A stretch of 64,000 bases of DNA from Acinetobacter sp. ANC 5054 (GCF_002135295.1 NZ_NEGG01000001.1:248001-312000), one strand, 5' to 3'. Positions 35,665 to 45,469 are shown, counted from the first letter of the stretch. Numbers and translations: made by a program. The notes: a model not told the origin generated them from the sequence alone.

Positions 35665-36228
35665 TTAGATTTTACCGACAAGGTCAATCGATGGCGCAAG
35701 TGTCGCTTCACCTTCTTTCCATTTTGCAGGACACACTTCACCTGGATGCGTATGTACATACTGTGCTGCTTTAACTTTACGCATGAGTTCAGATGCGTCA
35801 CGGCCAATGCCCCCAGCATTAATTTCAACGATTTGGATTTTACCTTCAGGGTCGATCACGAAAGTACCACGGTCAGCAAGACCATCTGCTTCAATCAGTA
35901 CTTCGAAGTTTTTCGCTAACGTCCACGTTGGATCGCCAACCATTGGGTATTCGATTTTCTTAATTTCTTCAGAAGAATCATGCCAAGCTTTGTGCGTGAA
36001 GTGTGTATCAGTCGATACTGAATAGATTTCAACGCCCATTTTTTGGAATTCAGCATAATGATCAGCAAGATCGCCTAATTCTGTTGGACATACAAAAGTA
36101 AAATCCGCAGGATAGAAGAACACAACAGACCATTTACCCATCATATCTTTTTCAGAGATTTCAATGAATTGACCGTTTTGGTATGCAGTTGCGTTAAATG
36201 GTTTTACTTCAGTATTGATTAAACTCAT
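35665..36228 (-). CDS. ahpC: Peroxiredoxin, alkyl hydroperoxide reductase subunit C
   Basis: A 187-aa typical 2-Cys peroxiredoxin, same length as E. coli AhpC. The peroxidatic Cys lies in [19 protein letters not shown] (near residue 47) and the resolving Cys in [10 protein letters not shown] (near 166). It reduces hydrogen peroxide and organic peroxides; the partner reductase AhpF is not next to it. AGGAATA precedes the ATG. An OxyR-type site upstream could not be confirmed by eye. Confidence 0.95.
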   Translation of the reverse strand: MSLINTEVKPFNATAYQNGQFIEISEKDMMGKWSVVFFYPADFTFVCPTELGDLADHYAEFQKMGVEIYSVSTDTHFTHKAWHDSSEEIKKIEYPMVGDPTWTLAKNFEVLIEADGLADRGTFVIDPEGKIQIVEINAGGIGRDASELMRKVKAAQYVHTHPGEVCPAKWKEGEATLAPSIDLVGKI

Positions 36229-36437
36229 GTGATATTCCTCTAACTCATTTCGGGGATTGCTTATCTGTGAAGCTAGAATACGAAAAACATCAGTATAGGT
36301 AAAACCGAACTTTTTTATAAAAACTATCGGATTTTTAGATTTATTATTTATATCAAGATTTAACGTTCCATCGATAAAGACTATTGAATGGAATCAGTAG
36401 AACCAGTTATATCAATACTCAATGTCAGCCATGCCGC

Positions 36438-36705
36438 TTACGCAAACTGCAGTTTGTAGTCTGAAGGATTGGTTTTGACTTTGCCTGAAAGCCATGCACG
36501 ACAATAACTTTCGGTTGCAGGGAACCATACTTTCTTAGATTCCATTGATTCAATCATTTGAGCCTATGAAGCCCGGTATAAAAATAATAGGTACAACCAA
36601 TTTAGGCCCAATAACGGCATTACAAATAGTTTTATTAGTGCTTGGAGTCACAACAGACTTGAAGCAATCCCCAGTACTATCAATAGGAGTTTTTTCAATC
36701 GTCAT
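36438..36705 (-). pseudogene. Remnant of a T6SS lipase effector (Tle-like)
   Basis: An ATG at 36705, nine bases after the Tli4-like stop, opens a 51-codon frame: MTIEKTPIDSTGDCFKSVVT … ending VVPIIFIPGFIGSND and a stop at 36550. The motif PIIFIPGFIGSN is the N-terminal signature (IFIPGIMGS) of α/β-hydrolase phospholipase effectors. One frame over, reading continues as MESKKVWFPATESYCRAW to a stop at 36438, where VWFP is also expected after GS in these lipases. So a frameshift and a deletion have removed the catalytic GxSxG region. The frames are seen; identity as a lipase is inferred from this motif and the immunity neighbour. Confidence 0.6.
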
Positions 36706-36713
36706 AATTATTC

Positions 36714-37718
36714 CTAGAATTTTTTTATTGTTTCAAGAATTGATTCATATATTTTTAGGGCTTCTTTTTCTGAAAGGTCTGAAGTCTTAACATTATTACC
36801 ATCGTATCCAGTATCAAAATCAAACAGTACAGCAGGATCATTAATCTTCTGAGCTGTTCCAGCATGTTCCCAAGTTGCAATAATCCCATTTCTGCCTTTC
36901 ATTGGAGCTTTGCTTATCCACTCCAATCCACTGAGTTGATCACCGCTAGTTTGGTTTTTTGTACCTTTTCTGATTGTTTTGAATGATGTGTACGTTAAAT
37001 GAAGAATCCCATCACGTTTTAGATTGCTTTCTGTGCGAGTAATTAAATCTGGCAATTGATGAGCAACAGCATCGACTTGCATACTCGTTTTCACAGATGG
37101 CATATCGCTCATACTGAATGCAATCGTATGTGTACTTCTTCGGAACTGTGAATCAGAATCTTTAATAAATCCATTTAAGATACAAACACCTTTCTCAGAA
37201 GGAACTGTATCGTTGTTGCGAGCACTGATATTCGCAATGATCTTATTCATTTCATCAAAAACTAGATCTTTCTTCTCTGGCATGTATGGGATTTCAAACT
37301 TGAACAATGTATTCCGATCTAAGACCCAAAATTTAAGCTGTAAAGGAGCACCTTCGATAGTTCCCGGTATCCCAGAGAAAATACGTACTGACTTAGACCC
37401 AACTTTTTTTAATTCTGTGTCCAAAATAATTGTAGAAACTTTACCAGAAAAGTACCTTTTTACTGATGCATATTCAGCATTTAAATCAGCAACGGATGAT
37501 CCAGTTTTACTCGTGATTAGGAATGAGTTGTATTTATCACCACCACCAAACTGAACGGCATTGTTTGGCAATTGGATGGTATATCTGCCAGCACAAAAAC
37601 TTTTAGCGTTTTTTAAATCAACCATTGGACTAAATCCCTTAGAATTATTGTTTGTGTGGGAGCAACCAGTACCTATAAACATTGAAGTCATTAAAGCTAG
37701 TTTAATAATTGTTTTCAT
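36714..37718 (-). CDS. Tli4-like T6SS immunity lipoprotein
   Basis: A 334-aa exported protein: MKTIIKLALMTSMFIGTGCSH gives a signal peptide with lipobox IGTGC. The body resembles the Tli4 family, which protects the periplasm from Tle4-type phospholipase effectors: FCAGRYTIQLP near residue 40 and KGVCILNGFI near 195 fit the family's repeated two-domain pattern. A start two codons upstream (37724) is possible. It is followed directly by the decayed lipase gene, so it is now an orphan immunity gene that may still protect against kin attack. Confidence 0.7.
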   Translation of the reverse strand: MKTIIKLALMTSMFIGTGCSHTNNNSKGFSPMVDLKNAKSFCAGRYTIQLPNNAVQFGGGDKYNSFLITSKTGSSVADLNAEYASVKRYFSGKVSTIILDTELKKVGSKSVRIFSGIPGTIEGAPLQLKFWVLDRNTLFKFEIPYMPEKKDLVFDEMNKIIANISARNNDTVPSEKGVCILNGFIKDSDSQFRRSTHTIAFSMSDMPSVKTSMQVDAVAHQLPDLITRTESNLKRDGILHLTYTSFKTIRKGTKNQTSGDQLSGLEWISKAPMKGRNGIIATWEHAGTAQKINDPAVLFDFDTGYDGNNVKTSDLSEKEALKIYESILETIKKF

Positions 37719-37847
37719 TGGCATTTCTCTCGAATATTAAATATTGATAGTGTTATTAATTTCTAACTATACGTTTAAATTATATTTATCAAAATTTGTA
37801 AAATTTAATTGATATTTTAATAAAAAATTAAGTACTAGGAGAATGTA

Positions 37848-37934
37848 ATGAATAAATATAATTTATATCTTTTAACAGTAATTTGTATTTTATTATCGGG
37901 TTGCACTACTTGGAACCCATGGGGGCACTGGTAG
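37848..37934 (+). CDS. Tiny lipoprotein (28 aa)
   Basis: Short frame MNKYNLYLLTVICILLSGC followed by TTWNPWGHW and stop. AGGAG stands 7 bases before the ATG and the lipobox LLSGC is canonical. It would leave a 10-residue lipidated Trp-rich peptide, reminiscent of entericidin-sized lipoproteins. No homologue is recognised; support is RBS plus lipobox. Confidence 0.5.
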   Translation: MNKYNLYLLTVICILLSGCTTWNPWGHW

Positions 37935-38230
37935 AAGTCACAAATATTGTCATATAGTTACTGATAATCAAATAAAACTATTGAACTGTAAAATAATAAA
38001 AAAGTTTACAGAATTATTTCTAATATCTGCAAACTTTCTTTTAACTAACTATATCTAAAGAATAATTTTATAAACTTTACAAAACCATATCTTTAGAGTG
38101 TCTCAAAATGGTTAACTATACAATAAACATAAAATAAATATTATTTTTAATAAAATTCAAAAACTTATATAATTAAAAATCAAACTTTTAATTTAAAAAT
38201 TTAATTTTTATACTTTTTTCTCTTAAATTC
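37935..38230. other. AT-rich intergenic stretch left of island 2
   Basis: Extremely AT-rich, no gene or clear signal seen on either strand. Confidence 0.5.
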
Positions 38231-38246
38231 ACCTATAAATACAATA
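38231..38246 (+). repeat. Left terminal repeat of island 2
   Basis: ACCTATAAATACAATA, matching 54921-54937 except for one missing G. AAATACAATA also recurs at 54965-54974 and 55031-55040. Confidence 0.5.
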
Positions 38247-38248
38247 AA

Positions 38249-38272
38249 AAGAGCTAGTAATAACTAGCTCTT
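38249..38272 (-). terminator. Terminator of the helicase/winged-helix operon
   Basis: 10-bp perfect stem AAGAGCTAGT/ACTAGCTCTT, loop 4 nt, T5 on the minus strand, 54 bp after the stop of the 462-aa gene. Confidence 0.75.
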
Positions 38273-38325
38273 CTTTAAAAAATAAAGATCTGAATAAAGA
38301 CAAGAATGATGTAACTCTTCACCCA

Positions 38326-39714
38326 TTAACCATTTTTCTTAAACATTGGACCAAAGCTAATTCCATTTTCATCTGTTGGTCGTTGCCATGCATCAAATAA
38401 ACTAACCAAACTACTGACCAGAGTACTATCGTAACTAATTGAACCGATTGGGAATGAGGTTAAGTAATCTGCTTCCGAATCCAACACATGTAGAATTATC
38501 ACAGCAAATTCGTTTTCAACTACAATTAATTCAAAATTACCATCAAGCAAACCTTCTTTAATACCGTAAAAATATTTTTGATGATCTTTTCCAATAATCT
38601 TTCGGTAATTTTGTACGGAAACACGATCTCGCTCATCTGACATCGATAAGAAACACTTTAGCTGTATTTCATCGTTTTGTTTATTTTTAAGTTGCCCTAA
38701 AGCACCGACAAATGTATTGAATCTAAGAGATTTACCCCAAAATGCATCATCTGGAGCTAACCAATAAATATTCTTTACAGGACGATTCTTCGCAAGAACA
38801 TCTTTGATCTTATTCAATATCAGCTTTGAATTACCTTGGCTATAACAAGGTCCAATAAACAAGTGATTTCCTTCATTTGCTTTGTTCTCTATAGGATTTA
38901 AGCTATCAAATAATGCGACTGGTGCCAAAAAACGACCATCTTTAAAATATTGGTGCAAATTTAATTGTTCAAAGCCCTCAAGGTTCTTCACGATATCTCG
39001 AATATTATTCCCTTTCTTACTCTGCCCTAATGCTTGATAAGTCTTATCTTTAAGCTCATCGCTCATAATAGAGTCCAAAACTTTTATAGGTTGTGGATCC
39101 GCTTGAGCATCTATATTAAGGTCTAGCGACTTACGTACAGTGCATTCCCTAACCTTCTTTACAGTTCCCATTTTGTAGATGGCTGGTCTACCATCCATTT
39201 TTTTTAGGGTGATAATGTCATCTTCAATGAGTTGATAAAATTGCTTCTGAAATCTATCTCGAACAATACTTTCACTATTTGCTGCATGTTCGCTTGAAGC
39301 GATTAGTTTTAAGCCGTACATATTAGTATCAGGATTCTGAGCTATGTAATTAAAATTAGTAAGCTCATAAACTAGACCATGTGTATGTTCCAAGATCGAA
39401 GCAACCTTAGGTATAGAATCCACAGTTGTAAAGTATTTCATTGATTTGTTCGTCAAATGAAATAACCCATCTTGTTTAAGCTCAATCTCGTTATTTGTAA
39501 TCAGTTGATCTAAAACTATCCGTGACTCTCTTTGATTCATACCCAAAAAGTTTGCAATGTTTTTGACCGACATTGGGCTGATACGCAGTAAACGCATAAT
39601 CATTGAATCAATAAATTTTGGCATTTGGCTTGATGTATAACTGAATTTTATTTCAAACTTCTGTGCCGGAATCAAAATATCAACATCATGATATGGGATG
39701 CTGTAATTACTCAT
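38326..39714 (-). CDS. Unknown 462-aa protein with N-terminal winged helix, partner of the helicase gene
   Basis: No family is recognised. Residues ~35-105 look like a winged-helix DNA-binding domain (IMRLLRISPMSVKNIANFLGMNQRESRIVLDQLITNNEIELKQDG). Residues ~150-190 may be a second one. The C-terminal third (~285-455) has alternating strands and helices (NHLFIGPCYSQGNSKLILNKI … IYWLAPDDAFWGK … LIVVENEFAVIILHVL) reminiscent of a PLD-like or Rossmann-type fold but without an HKD motif. Its start overlaps the 1681-aa gene by 8 bp, so both proteins are made together; it may be a sensor or DNA-recognition subunit (inference). Confidence 0.7.
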   Translation of the reverse strand: MSNYSIPYHDVDILIPAQKFEIKFSYTSSQMPKFIDSMIMRLLRISPMSVKNIANFLGMNQRESRIVLDQLITNNEIELKQDGLFHLTNKSMKYFTTVDSIPKVASILEHTHGLVYELTNFNYIAQNPDTNMYGLKLIASSEHAANSESIVRDRFQKQFYQLIEDDIITLKKMDGRPAIYKMGTVKKVRECTVRKSLDLNIDAQADPQPIKVLDSIMSDELKDKTYQALGQSKKGNNIRDIVKNLEGFEQLNLHQYFKDGRFLAPVALFDSLNPIENKANEGNHLFIGPCYSQGNSKLILNKIKDVLAKNRPVKNIYWLAPDDAFWGKSLRFNTFVGALGQLKNKQNDEIQLKCFLSMSDERDRVSVQNYRKIIGKDHQKYFYGIKEGLLDGNFELIVVENEFAVIILHVLDSEADYLTSFPIGSISYDSTLVSSLVSLFDAWQRPTDENGISFGPMFKKNG

Positions 39715-42700
39715 GACTGATACCTCGACTTGTCTTTGTTTTGATATTTGCGTTTAGTTTGAATTCATTTTTTCTATCAGCAATATATTGGTAACGTGTC
39801 CTATCGCTTGAATACTCCTTAATATAGTTAAGCACTTCACCAAGCGGTGATTCTTGATGTTTTGGCATACTCCATAAACGTGAAGCACCAAAAATAACTA
39901 AACGATCCATTGCCCTAGATAATGCAACATTAATTCGGTTTGGCATGTTCATGAATCCAATTTTGTTATCTGGGCTATTTCGGGTTACAGACAGAATGAT
40001 GATTCTATTCTCTTTCCCCTGATAACTATCGACAGTATCAATTTTTACTAATGATCTAAAATCTTCATTCCAAGCTTTCGAATTGAACTGCTTGCGTAAA
40101 TAACGCTTTTGTTCACCATACATACATATAATGCCAATCGGAGGCTCATTAGGCTTAGATCGTTCTTTTAACTCTTTTAGTAACTCCTCATCTGCATGAA
40201 TTTTTTCTAACAAACCAATAATCTTACGAGCTTCATGCTTGTTAAAGAAGGTTGTTCCAACACCATCACTAAATTTTTCAGACGTATCGACCCATGTGAC
40301 AGTAGAACGTAATTCTTGAACCGAACAATGCTGGTATATATTTGGTACGACTCGAACCATTTTCTCTTGGTAAGGCTTACCTAGAGGCTCAATAACGCCT
40401 GTTACTAATTCCTTATCATAGAAACACGCAGAAACCATTTCTCCAATTGCTGGAGCCATACGATATTGAACTAATAACTTACCCTGTACAGCCTTACCAT
40501 ATGGCGAATTAAATAATCGTTCAAAATCACTTTTTAAGTTCGCTTCAATACGGTTTTTTGTAAATCCTAACTTTCGACCAAGGGCTTTAGCATGTTCAGG
40601 TGAATATAATGGAGGTAATTGTTTATGATCTCCAACTAATAAAATGCGTTTAGCAGATTGCATCGCAATAGCCAATTCTGAAGAAATTGACCTCGCTGAC
40701 TCATCAATAATGACCCAATCGAATGATTGGTTCGCAATATCAATAGAGTGATGTCCTATACCTACACAGGTACCGCAGATAAATTGTCTAGTTTTAGAAA
40801 GGTATGTTTCGTAATTAGCATTTGGACTATCAATCAGTTGATCATAGTCGAAAGCAATTTGCACCAGGGCTTTAGCGTTATTTGCAGCCTTACCCTGAAC
40901 CTCAAAAGTCTCGTCCAGCATCTCCCATATTTGATTTTCTCGATCTGAGATCTGACGACTATTCCATCCTAATAATGAAGTATGCAATTCCTTTGAATAA
41001 TCCTTAAGTCTTTCGATAAGCTTCGTTGACAGGTTATTCCATTCAGCCTTGGAGATTAATTGATTATCTTCTGATTCTGTTGATATCCACATTCTAGATA
41101 AGTGGCCAAACAAATGTACTTTTAAAAACAAAGCACATGCCAAATAATCTCTGTCAACACCTATCGACTGACTCAAAGAAAGAACTCGATCTTCCATTTC
41201 CGTTAAGAATAGATTGCGATGTGTCGATATGATCGAATCAGAAAATACATCTTTTAGATTATTCGATACTGCATTCTCTCTGTTACTGAAACGTACAATC
41301 TCTAAAGGCGTATTTAGTCGGTGCGAGTGTTTTCTTATGCGTTCAGCAGCAGTATTAACAGCTTCATGTGATTGACTGACCATCAATACATTATTGACGT
41401 TTTGTTTTTCAAAAAGAAAGTGAACAAATGCTGCAATAAATTCAGTTTTACCTGTTCCTGGAGGACCTTGTAGAATTGAAACAGGCCCGTAGTTTATTAA
41501 TTTTCGAAAAGCCTCGCGTTGAAGATTGTTCAGACTGACAATAACCTCACCTTGCTCATTATGTTGATCATATCTCTCGAAGTCCTTATCAGTGACTGTA
41601 ATATCATAGTGAGTCGGTCTAATCTCTGAATTAGGCTCGAAATATTCTACCAAGTTTGGAATATCTGATTGTCTTCTTAGAATTTGCTCTAAAGCATTTT
41701 TTCTTTTCAAGAATGAAGATTTATCAGCTTTTGTTCTTAAATATAGAACTTCACCAACCTTAATTTTATCGGCGTGTTTAACACCTTTAACTCTTAATTC
41801 ACCTGCAAGTGAGTTCTGAATATCAATATCACCTACTCGAAACTCTCTATCTTCTCCATTAAAATCAATAGTCTTGTAAATTAGGCTTATAAGTGAATCT
41901 TTAGGAAACTTATCTAATACATCATTGTCATCTTCATATCTTGCAATGTAAATTTTACTATCAACCAAATGTAATGGTTGTGACAAGACGATATATGGTA
42001 ATGCCTCAGTCTCAGTCTCTAAAATTGCCTTCCATAGCTTCTTAGTATCAATATTTAGAGCAGCTAGTTTCTGAATATCATCGCTTAAGTTGTCATCTCT
42101 AGATTTTGATGAATGTTCTACTGGAAGTTGATTTTCTTGTGTAAATAATTGTTGATCTGCCTTGTAGTCTTCAGATAACTCCAAATTGTTACTTACATCA
42201 ACACTTTCATCTTGATCATTAGCTTGCTCTTGAAGGACATCATTAATAGCTGTTGAAAACTCATCAATTTTAAAAAGAAATTCTGATAGTTCAGCATATT
42301 CAGGTCTACCTACGGAATGTCTAATATCAAGAGCCACATTTATTTCAAGCATAGCCTGATCTATGACGTAATGTGGAACAACATCTGATTCACGCACTCC
42401 CGTTACAAAGCGTATAGTCTTAGTATTTGGATCTAGAATAAACTGTATTGAACCCCCAATACCTTGCATCTTAACAACAACATCATTTGCATTACGTCCC
42501 TTTTCTAATGTTACATAGACACGTTTATTATCTGCAAAAATTTTAAGCTCCGGAAATTTATCAGGTACAGGAATGCGAAGCGTTGGAGTATCACCATGAA
42601 TTTGTTCAGTTTCAATACTTTCTAATAACCGGTTTAGATCGCCTAAAGGATATTCTGATTCTTTAAGTTCTATATTTACAGCATCGCTAACCCATTTGAA

Positions 42701-44752
42701 TTCTAAACTATCATTTCCTATTTCAAATCCAAGAATTTCACACACCAGTCTCATAATTGCATAATTTTGACACTGTTCATTTGTAGGATTATCAATATAG
42801 GATGGATAATACGCACTTTCGTAATCTAGATATTCCTTAATATCAATGATGTCATTAAAAATAAAACTATTATCATCCAAATTGAATAAAACACTTTGAT
42901 GGTCAATTCTTCCGATTGGCAAACCTAACTTGTGTAGATGGATGATGGCCTCAATCAAATTAGCTGCCAAAAATAATCTTGATTCTTTCGTAGTTTCAAT
43001 TTGGTCAACAGTTATACCTTCAACCAACTTGTTAACTAGAAATAAAGATCTTGATTTTGATGAAATACCAAATCTTTCTATGCTTGGTAAATAGAATAAG
43101 TTTTGGGAGTTAGCTTCTTTAATACGTTCAAAAAAGTGCTGATATTTTAAAATATCGCTAGATGAAAATTCATTTACATGGACATCAGACCATTCTTTGA
43201 CACATAAGTCACCTGAACGATATAAGATAATGTCTCTCTCATCATCTTCATAAATTTCATCATCTTCCGGATATAATCTATTCAGCTTTTCTGACGTAAT
43301 ATATTCATTTAAACATGAAATATTCGCTATAAATTCTACTGCTTGAACAGGCCGTTTTGTATTGAACTCTCTTAGAAATTGGACAGCATCTTCGATTTCA
43401 AGATTTATAGCCTTTCTCACTAAATCCGCTAACCAATGGTCGCTATTCACACATATATTATTGAGAGCTTTTGGGGTTAAACGAATATTTAACCACAAAT
43501 GCCATGCGATAACCGCTAACATATAAGCGTCTTTTTTAAATGCTTGTACATTGGCAATTTTTGATTTTTGCCCATCTGCAATAAAGACTAAATCAGGCTG
43601 GAAATCACGAATATTATTAGTTATATTTTTTGAATCCGATGTCAAAAAATGTGAAATGGCTACATCTTTTTGAGGTGATATCCAAATACAATGCGAATTA
43701 ATATCTCCATGTGAGATACCAAGATTATGCATTTCAGAAAACTTGCTGAGTAAAATCTGAATTAGATTTAACTTATCTTCTTCATTCAAATTTGGACAGA
43801 TTGTCGTAATAAAATCATTAAACCTAAGATGACTTTGACGATACTCAACCAATTCATTGTACTGCTGAGTGATTTGATCTTCTTCTGGCATGATTAATGG
43901 AACTAGTGCCGTATTGTACAAATGAGTACTTTGCTTAAATTCAGCACTAATAACTCGCTCATGGTTTAACAACTCTGCTCTCATTTTAGGAGATTGAATA
44001 CTCAATTGGTGAAAATTTGAGAACATCCATTGTCTTATGATTGCCTTGTCAGAGCGTGAAATAGTCGAGGTAGCTTCGTATTCGGTATATAACTTTTGAG
44101 GATGACTTAGAAGCTCTTCATCTTGTTTATATTTTTGAACAATGATTCTTTTAGGTGGCGCACTTTTCTGTATAAAGATTTTATCAATGAGGTCGAAATC
44201 TTTATAAAGGTGTTGAGCATCTGGGTGTGGCTTAAATTCTTTATTAAATGAACTTTTATTGGCGAACTTTAAGAATTTATCAAGGCTAATGACATGCTTT
44301 TGTTCATCATCAGGTAAATTTGAAAAATTCACCTTGCCACACATTACAACAAAGAAATATACCCTTGGAACAAAGCCTGGATTACCCTTAAATTTATCTT
44401 TGAGTCCCTTTAACTTACTGACAAGGATAAATTGTTTTTGTCGTGTCAATGAAACAGGTGATACCCCCATATCACGCTCATCCATGTACCAATTACCATT
44501 GGCAGACTTAATTGATTTACCATTCCAGTCTTTCAATTCAATAATTATGAGGACACTGTTAGTCACTAAAATTAAATCAAACTCTCCCTCTTTTTTTGAA
44601 ATCGAATCAACTAAGGTATAGCCTGCATAACCATACCAAGGACTATTTTTTCGCATTTCATCTTCAGCACTAAATGCTTCTCGGATTTTGGAAATCGCTT
44701 TAGTTTCGTGGTGATGAAGCCCATTTGCTTGGGTTTTAATAATTAAAGACAT
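39707..44752 (-). CDS. NERD nuclease / kinase-like / SF1 helicase fusion (candidate defence effector)
   Basis: A 1681-aa protein. Residues ~10-170 form a NERD (PD-(D/E)XK-type) domain: EFDLILV (near 59) and IIIELKDWNGK (near 72). Residues ~215-480 look like a protein kinase with catalytic-loop-like LGISHGDINSHCIWISP (near 348). Residues ~490-730 repeat the fold with a decayed loop (IGRIDHQSVLFN). Residues ~1040-1660 are a UPF1/DNA2-type SF1 helicase: Walker A GPPGTGKTEF (near 1095), VIIDESARS (near 1350), GDHKQLPPL, QYRMAPAIGEM and NRINVALSRAMDRLVIFG. Related NERD-kinase-helicase fusions occur in bacterial defence loci. All nuclease and helicase motifs look intact. Activity against phage is inference. 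Confidence 0.85.
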   Translation of the reverse strand: MSLIIKTQANGLHHHETKAISKIREAFSAEDEMRKNSPWYGYAGYTLVDSISKKEGEFDLILVTNSVLIIIELKDWNGKSIKSANGNWYMDERDMGVSPVSLTRQKQFILVSKLKGLKDKFKGNPGFVPRVYFFVVMCGKVNFSNLPDDEQKHVISLDKFLKFANKSSFNKEFKPHPDAQHLYKDFDLIDKIFIQKSAPPKRIIVQKYKQDEELLSHPQKLYTEYEATSTISRSDKAIIRQWMFSNFHQLSIQSPKMRAELLNHERVISAEFKQSTHLYNTALVPLIMPEEDQITQQYNELVEYRQSHLRFNDFITTICPNLNEEDKLNLIQILLSKFSEMHNLGISHGDINSHCIWISPQKDVAISHFLTSDSKNITNNIRDFQPDLVFIADGQKSKIANVQAFKKDAYMLAVIAWHLWLNIRLTPKALNNICVNSDHWLADLVRKAINLEIEDAVQFLREFNTKRPVQAVEFIANISCLNEYITSEKLNRLYPEDDEIYEDDERDIILYRSGDLCVKEWSDVHVNEFSSSDILKYQHFFERIKEANSQNLFYLPSIERFGISSKSRSLFLVNKLVEGITVDQIETTKESRLFLAANLIEAIIHLHKLGLPIGRIDHQSVLFNLDDNSFIFNDIIDIKEYLDYESAYYPSYIDNPTNEQCQNYAIMRLVCEILGFEIGNDSLEFKWVSDAVNIELKESEYPLGDLNRLLESIETEQIHGDTPTLRIPVPDKFPELKIFADNKRVYVTLEKGRNANDVVVKMQGIGGSIQFILDPNTKTIRFVTGVRESDVVPHYVIDQAMLEINVALDIRHSVGRPEYAELSEFLFKIDEFSTAINDVLQEQANDQDESVDVSNNLELSEDYKADQQLFTQENQLPVEHSSKSRDDNLSDDIQKLAALNIDTKKLWKAILETETEALPYIVLSQPLHLVDSKIYIARYEDDNDVLDKFPKDSLISLIYKTIDFNGEDREFRVGDIDIQNSLAGELRVKGVKHADKIKVGEVLYLRTKADKSSFLKRKNALEQILRRQSDIPNLVEYFEPNSEIRPTHYDITVTDKDFERYDQHNEQGEVIVSLNNLQREAFRKLINYGPVSILQGPPGTGKTEFIAAFVHFLFEKQNVNNVLMVSQSHEAVNTAAERIRKHSHRLNTPLEIVRFSNRENAVSNNLKDVFSDSIISTHRNLFLTEMEDRVLSLSQSIGVDRDYLACALFLKVHLFGHLSRMWISTESEDNQLISKAEWNNLSTKLIERLKDYSKELHTSLLGWNSRQISDRENQIWEMLDETFEVQGKAANNAKALVQIAFDYDQLIDSPNANYETYLSKTRQFICGTCVGIGHHSIDIANQSFDWVIIDESARSISSELAIAMQSAKRILLVGDHKQLPPLYSPEHAKALGRKLGFTKNRIEANLKSDFERLFNSPYGKAVQGKLLVQYRMAPAIGEMVSACFYDKELVTGVIEPLGKPYQEKMVRVVPNIYQHCSVQELRSTVTWVDTSEKFSDGVGTTFFNKHEARKIIGLLEKIHADEELLKELKERSKPNEPPIGIICMYGEQKRYLRKQFNSKAWNEDFRSLVKIDTVDSYQGKENRIIILSVTRNSPDNKIGFMNMPNRINVALSRAMDRLVIFGASRLWSMPKHQESPLGEVLNYIKEYSSDRTRYQYIADRKNEFKLNANIKTKTSRGISHE

Positions 44753-44760
44753 AAAAAATT

Positions 44761-44960
44761 AAATCCATAAAACGTAGATATTGAAAATCAATTCAATAAA
44801 AAAATAAATATTAAGAATTAAATCAATAAAATGGTAAGCACTTGAAATTAGATTAATTAAAATATGGATATACGAAAAAAACATAAAAATACGCCCTATA
44901 AAAAAACAGATTGAAAAACAAATCCATAAAAGATAGACGTAAAAAATAAAATCTATAATT
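44761..44960. repeat. Phased ~30-nt degenerate repeats upstream of the helicase gene
   Basis: AAATCCATAAAA-like words start near 44761, 44790, 44820, 44850, 44890, 44920 and 44949, i.e. spacings of about 29, 30, 30, 40, 30 and 29. Copies at 44761 and 44920 are the most alike (AAATCCATAAAA followed by CGTAGA or GATAGACG). The block fills the promoter region of the 1681-aa gene; iteron-like protein binding is the simplest reading. The rest of 44961-45209 holds no gene. Confidence 0.5.
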
Positions 44961-45209
44961 TTCTAGATTTGCAACTTTTATTAAATTTAAAACTTGGTTA
45001 TATAGTTATGGGCCAATGCAATTGTGCACAAGCTCAAATTTAGGTAGGTTTTTTTTAGTTATCTTTCCTTGGCATTTTTAGCCAACAATAATTTATGTAT
45101 GAAATTTAACTGCACCAAAAACATAAGTAAAGAGCTTTTTTCAAAAAATTAATTTTTATACCATCTGCTTATATGCTCAAAAACTTATTCGTTAAATCTT
45201 CTACATTGT

Positions 45210-45428
45210 TTAATCGAAACTCATAGGAAGTAATTCATGTAAATTTACTTCAAGAGCTTTCGCTAAATCATAGAGTTTTTCGAGTGTTATATTTACTTCT
45301 CCACGCTCAATACGCCCCATATAGCTACGATCGATATTACAAAGCAGAGCTAACTTTTCCTGTGAAATATTTTTCTCTTTTCTATGTTTCCGAACTAATT
45401 GTCCAAAAGCGATACTAAGTTCTGACAT
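45210..45428 (-). CDS. XRE-type helix-turn-helix regulator
   Basis: A 72-aa single-domain HTH_3 protein: FGQLVRKHRKEKNISQEKLALLCNIDRSYMGRIERGEVNITLEKLYDLAKAL. It is the size and type of restriction-modification controller (C) proteins. It is divergent from the 163-aa gene and sits between the helicase unit and the rest of the island. The repeated GGACTATA operator at 45470-45496 is its likely binding site, giving autoregulation (inference). Confidence 0.88.
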   Translation of the reverse strand: MSELSIAFGQLVRKHRKEKNISQEKLALLCNIDRSYMGRIERGEVNITLEKLYDLAKALEVNLHELLPMSFD

Positions 45429-45469
45429 TTCAATTCAATTGATCAAAAAACAGAACTATCACTATTTGA

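Noticed and set aside
36545-36790. 81-aa hydrophobic frame on the plus strand
   Set aside because: It covers the antisense of the lipase remnant and the end of the Tli4-like gene, and has no RBS; apparent hydrophobicity comes from antisense reading.
44761-44960. CRISPR array
   Set aside because: The repeats are only ~12 nt, degenerate and AT-rich, with no unique spacers and no cas genes.
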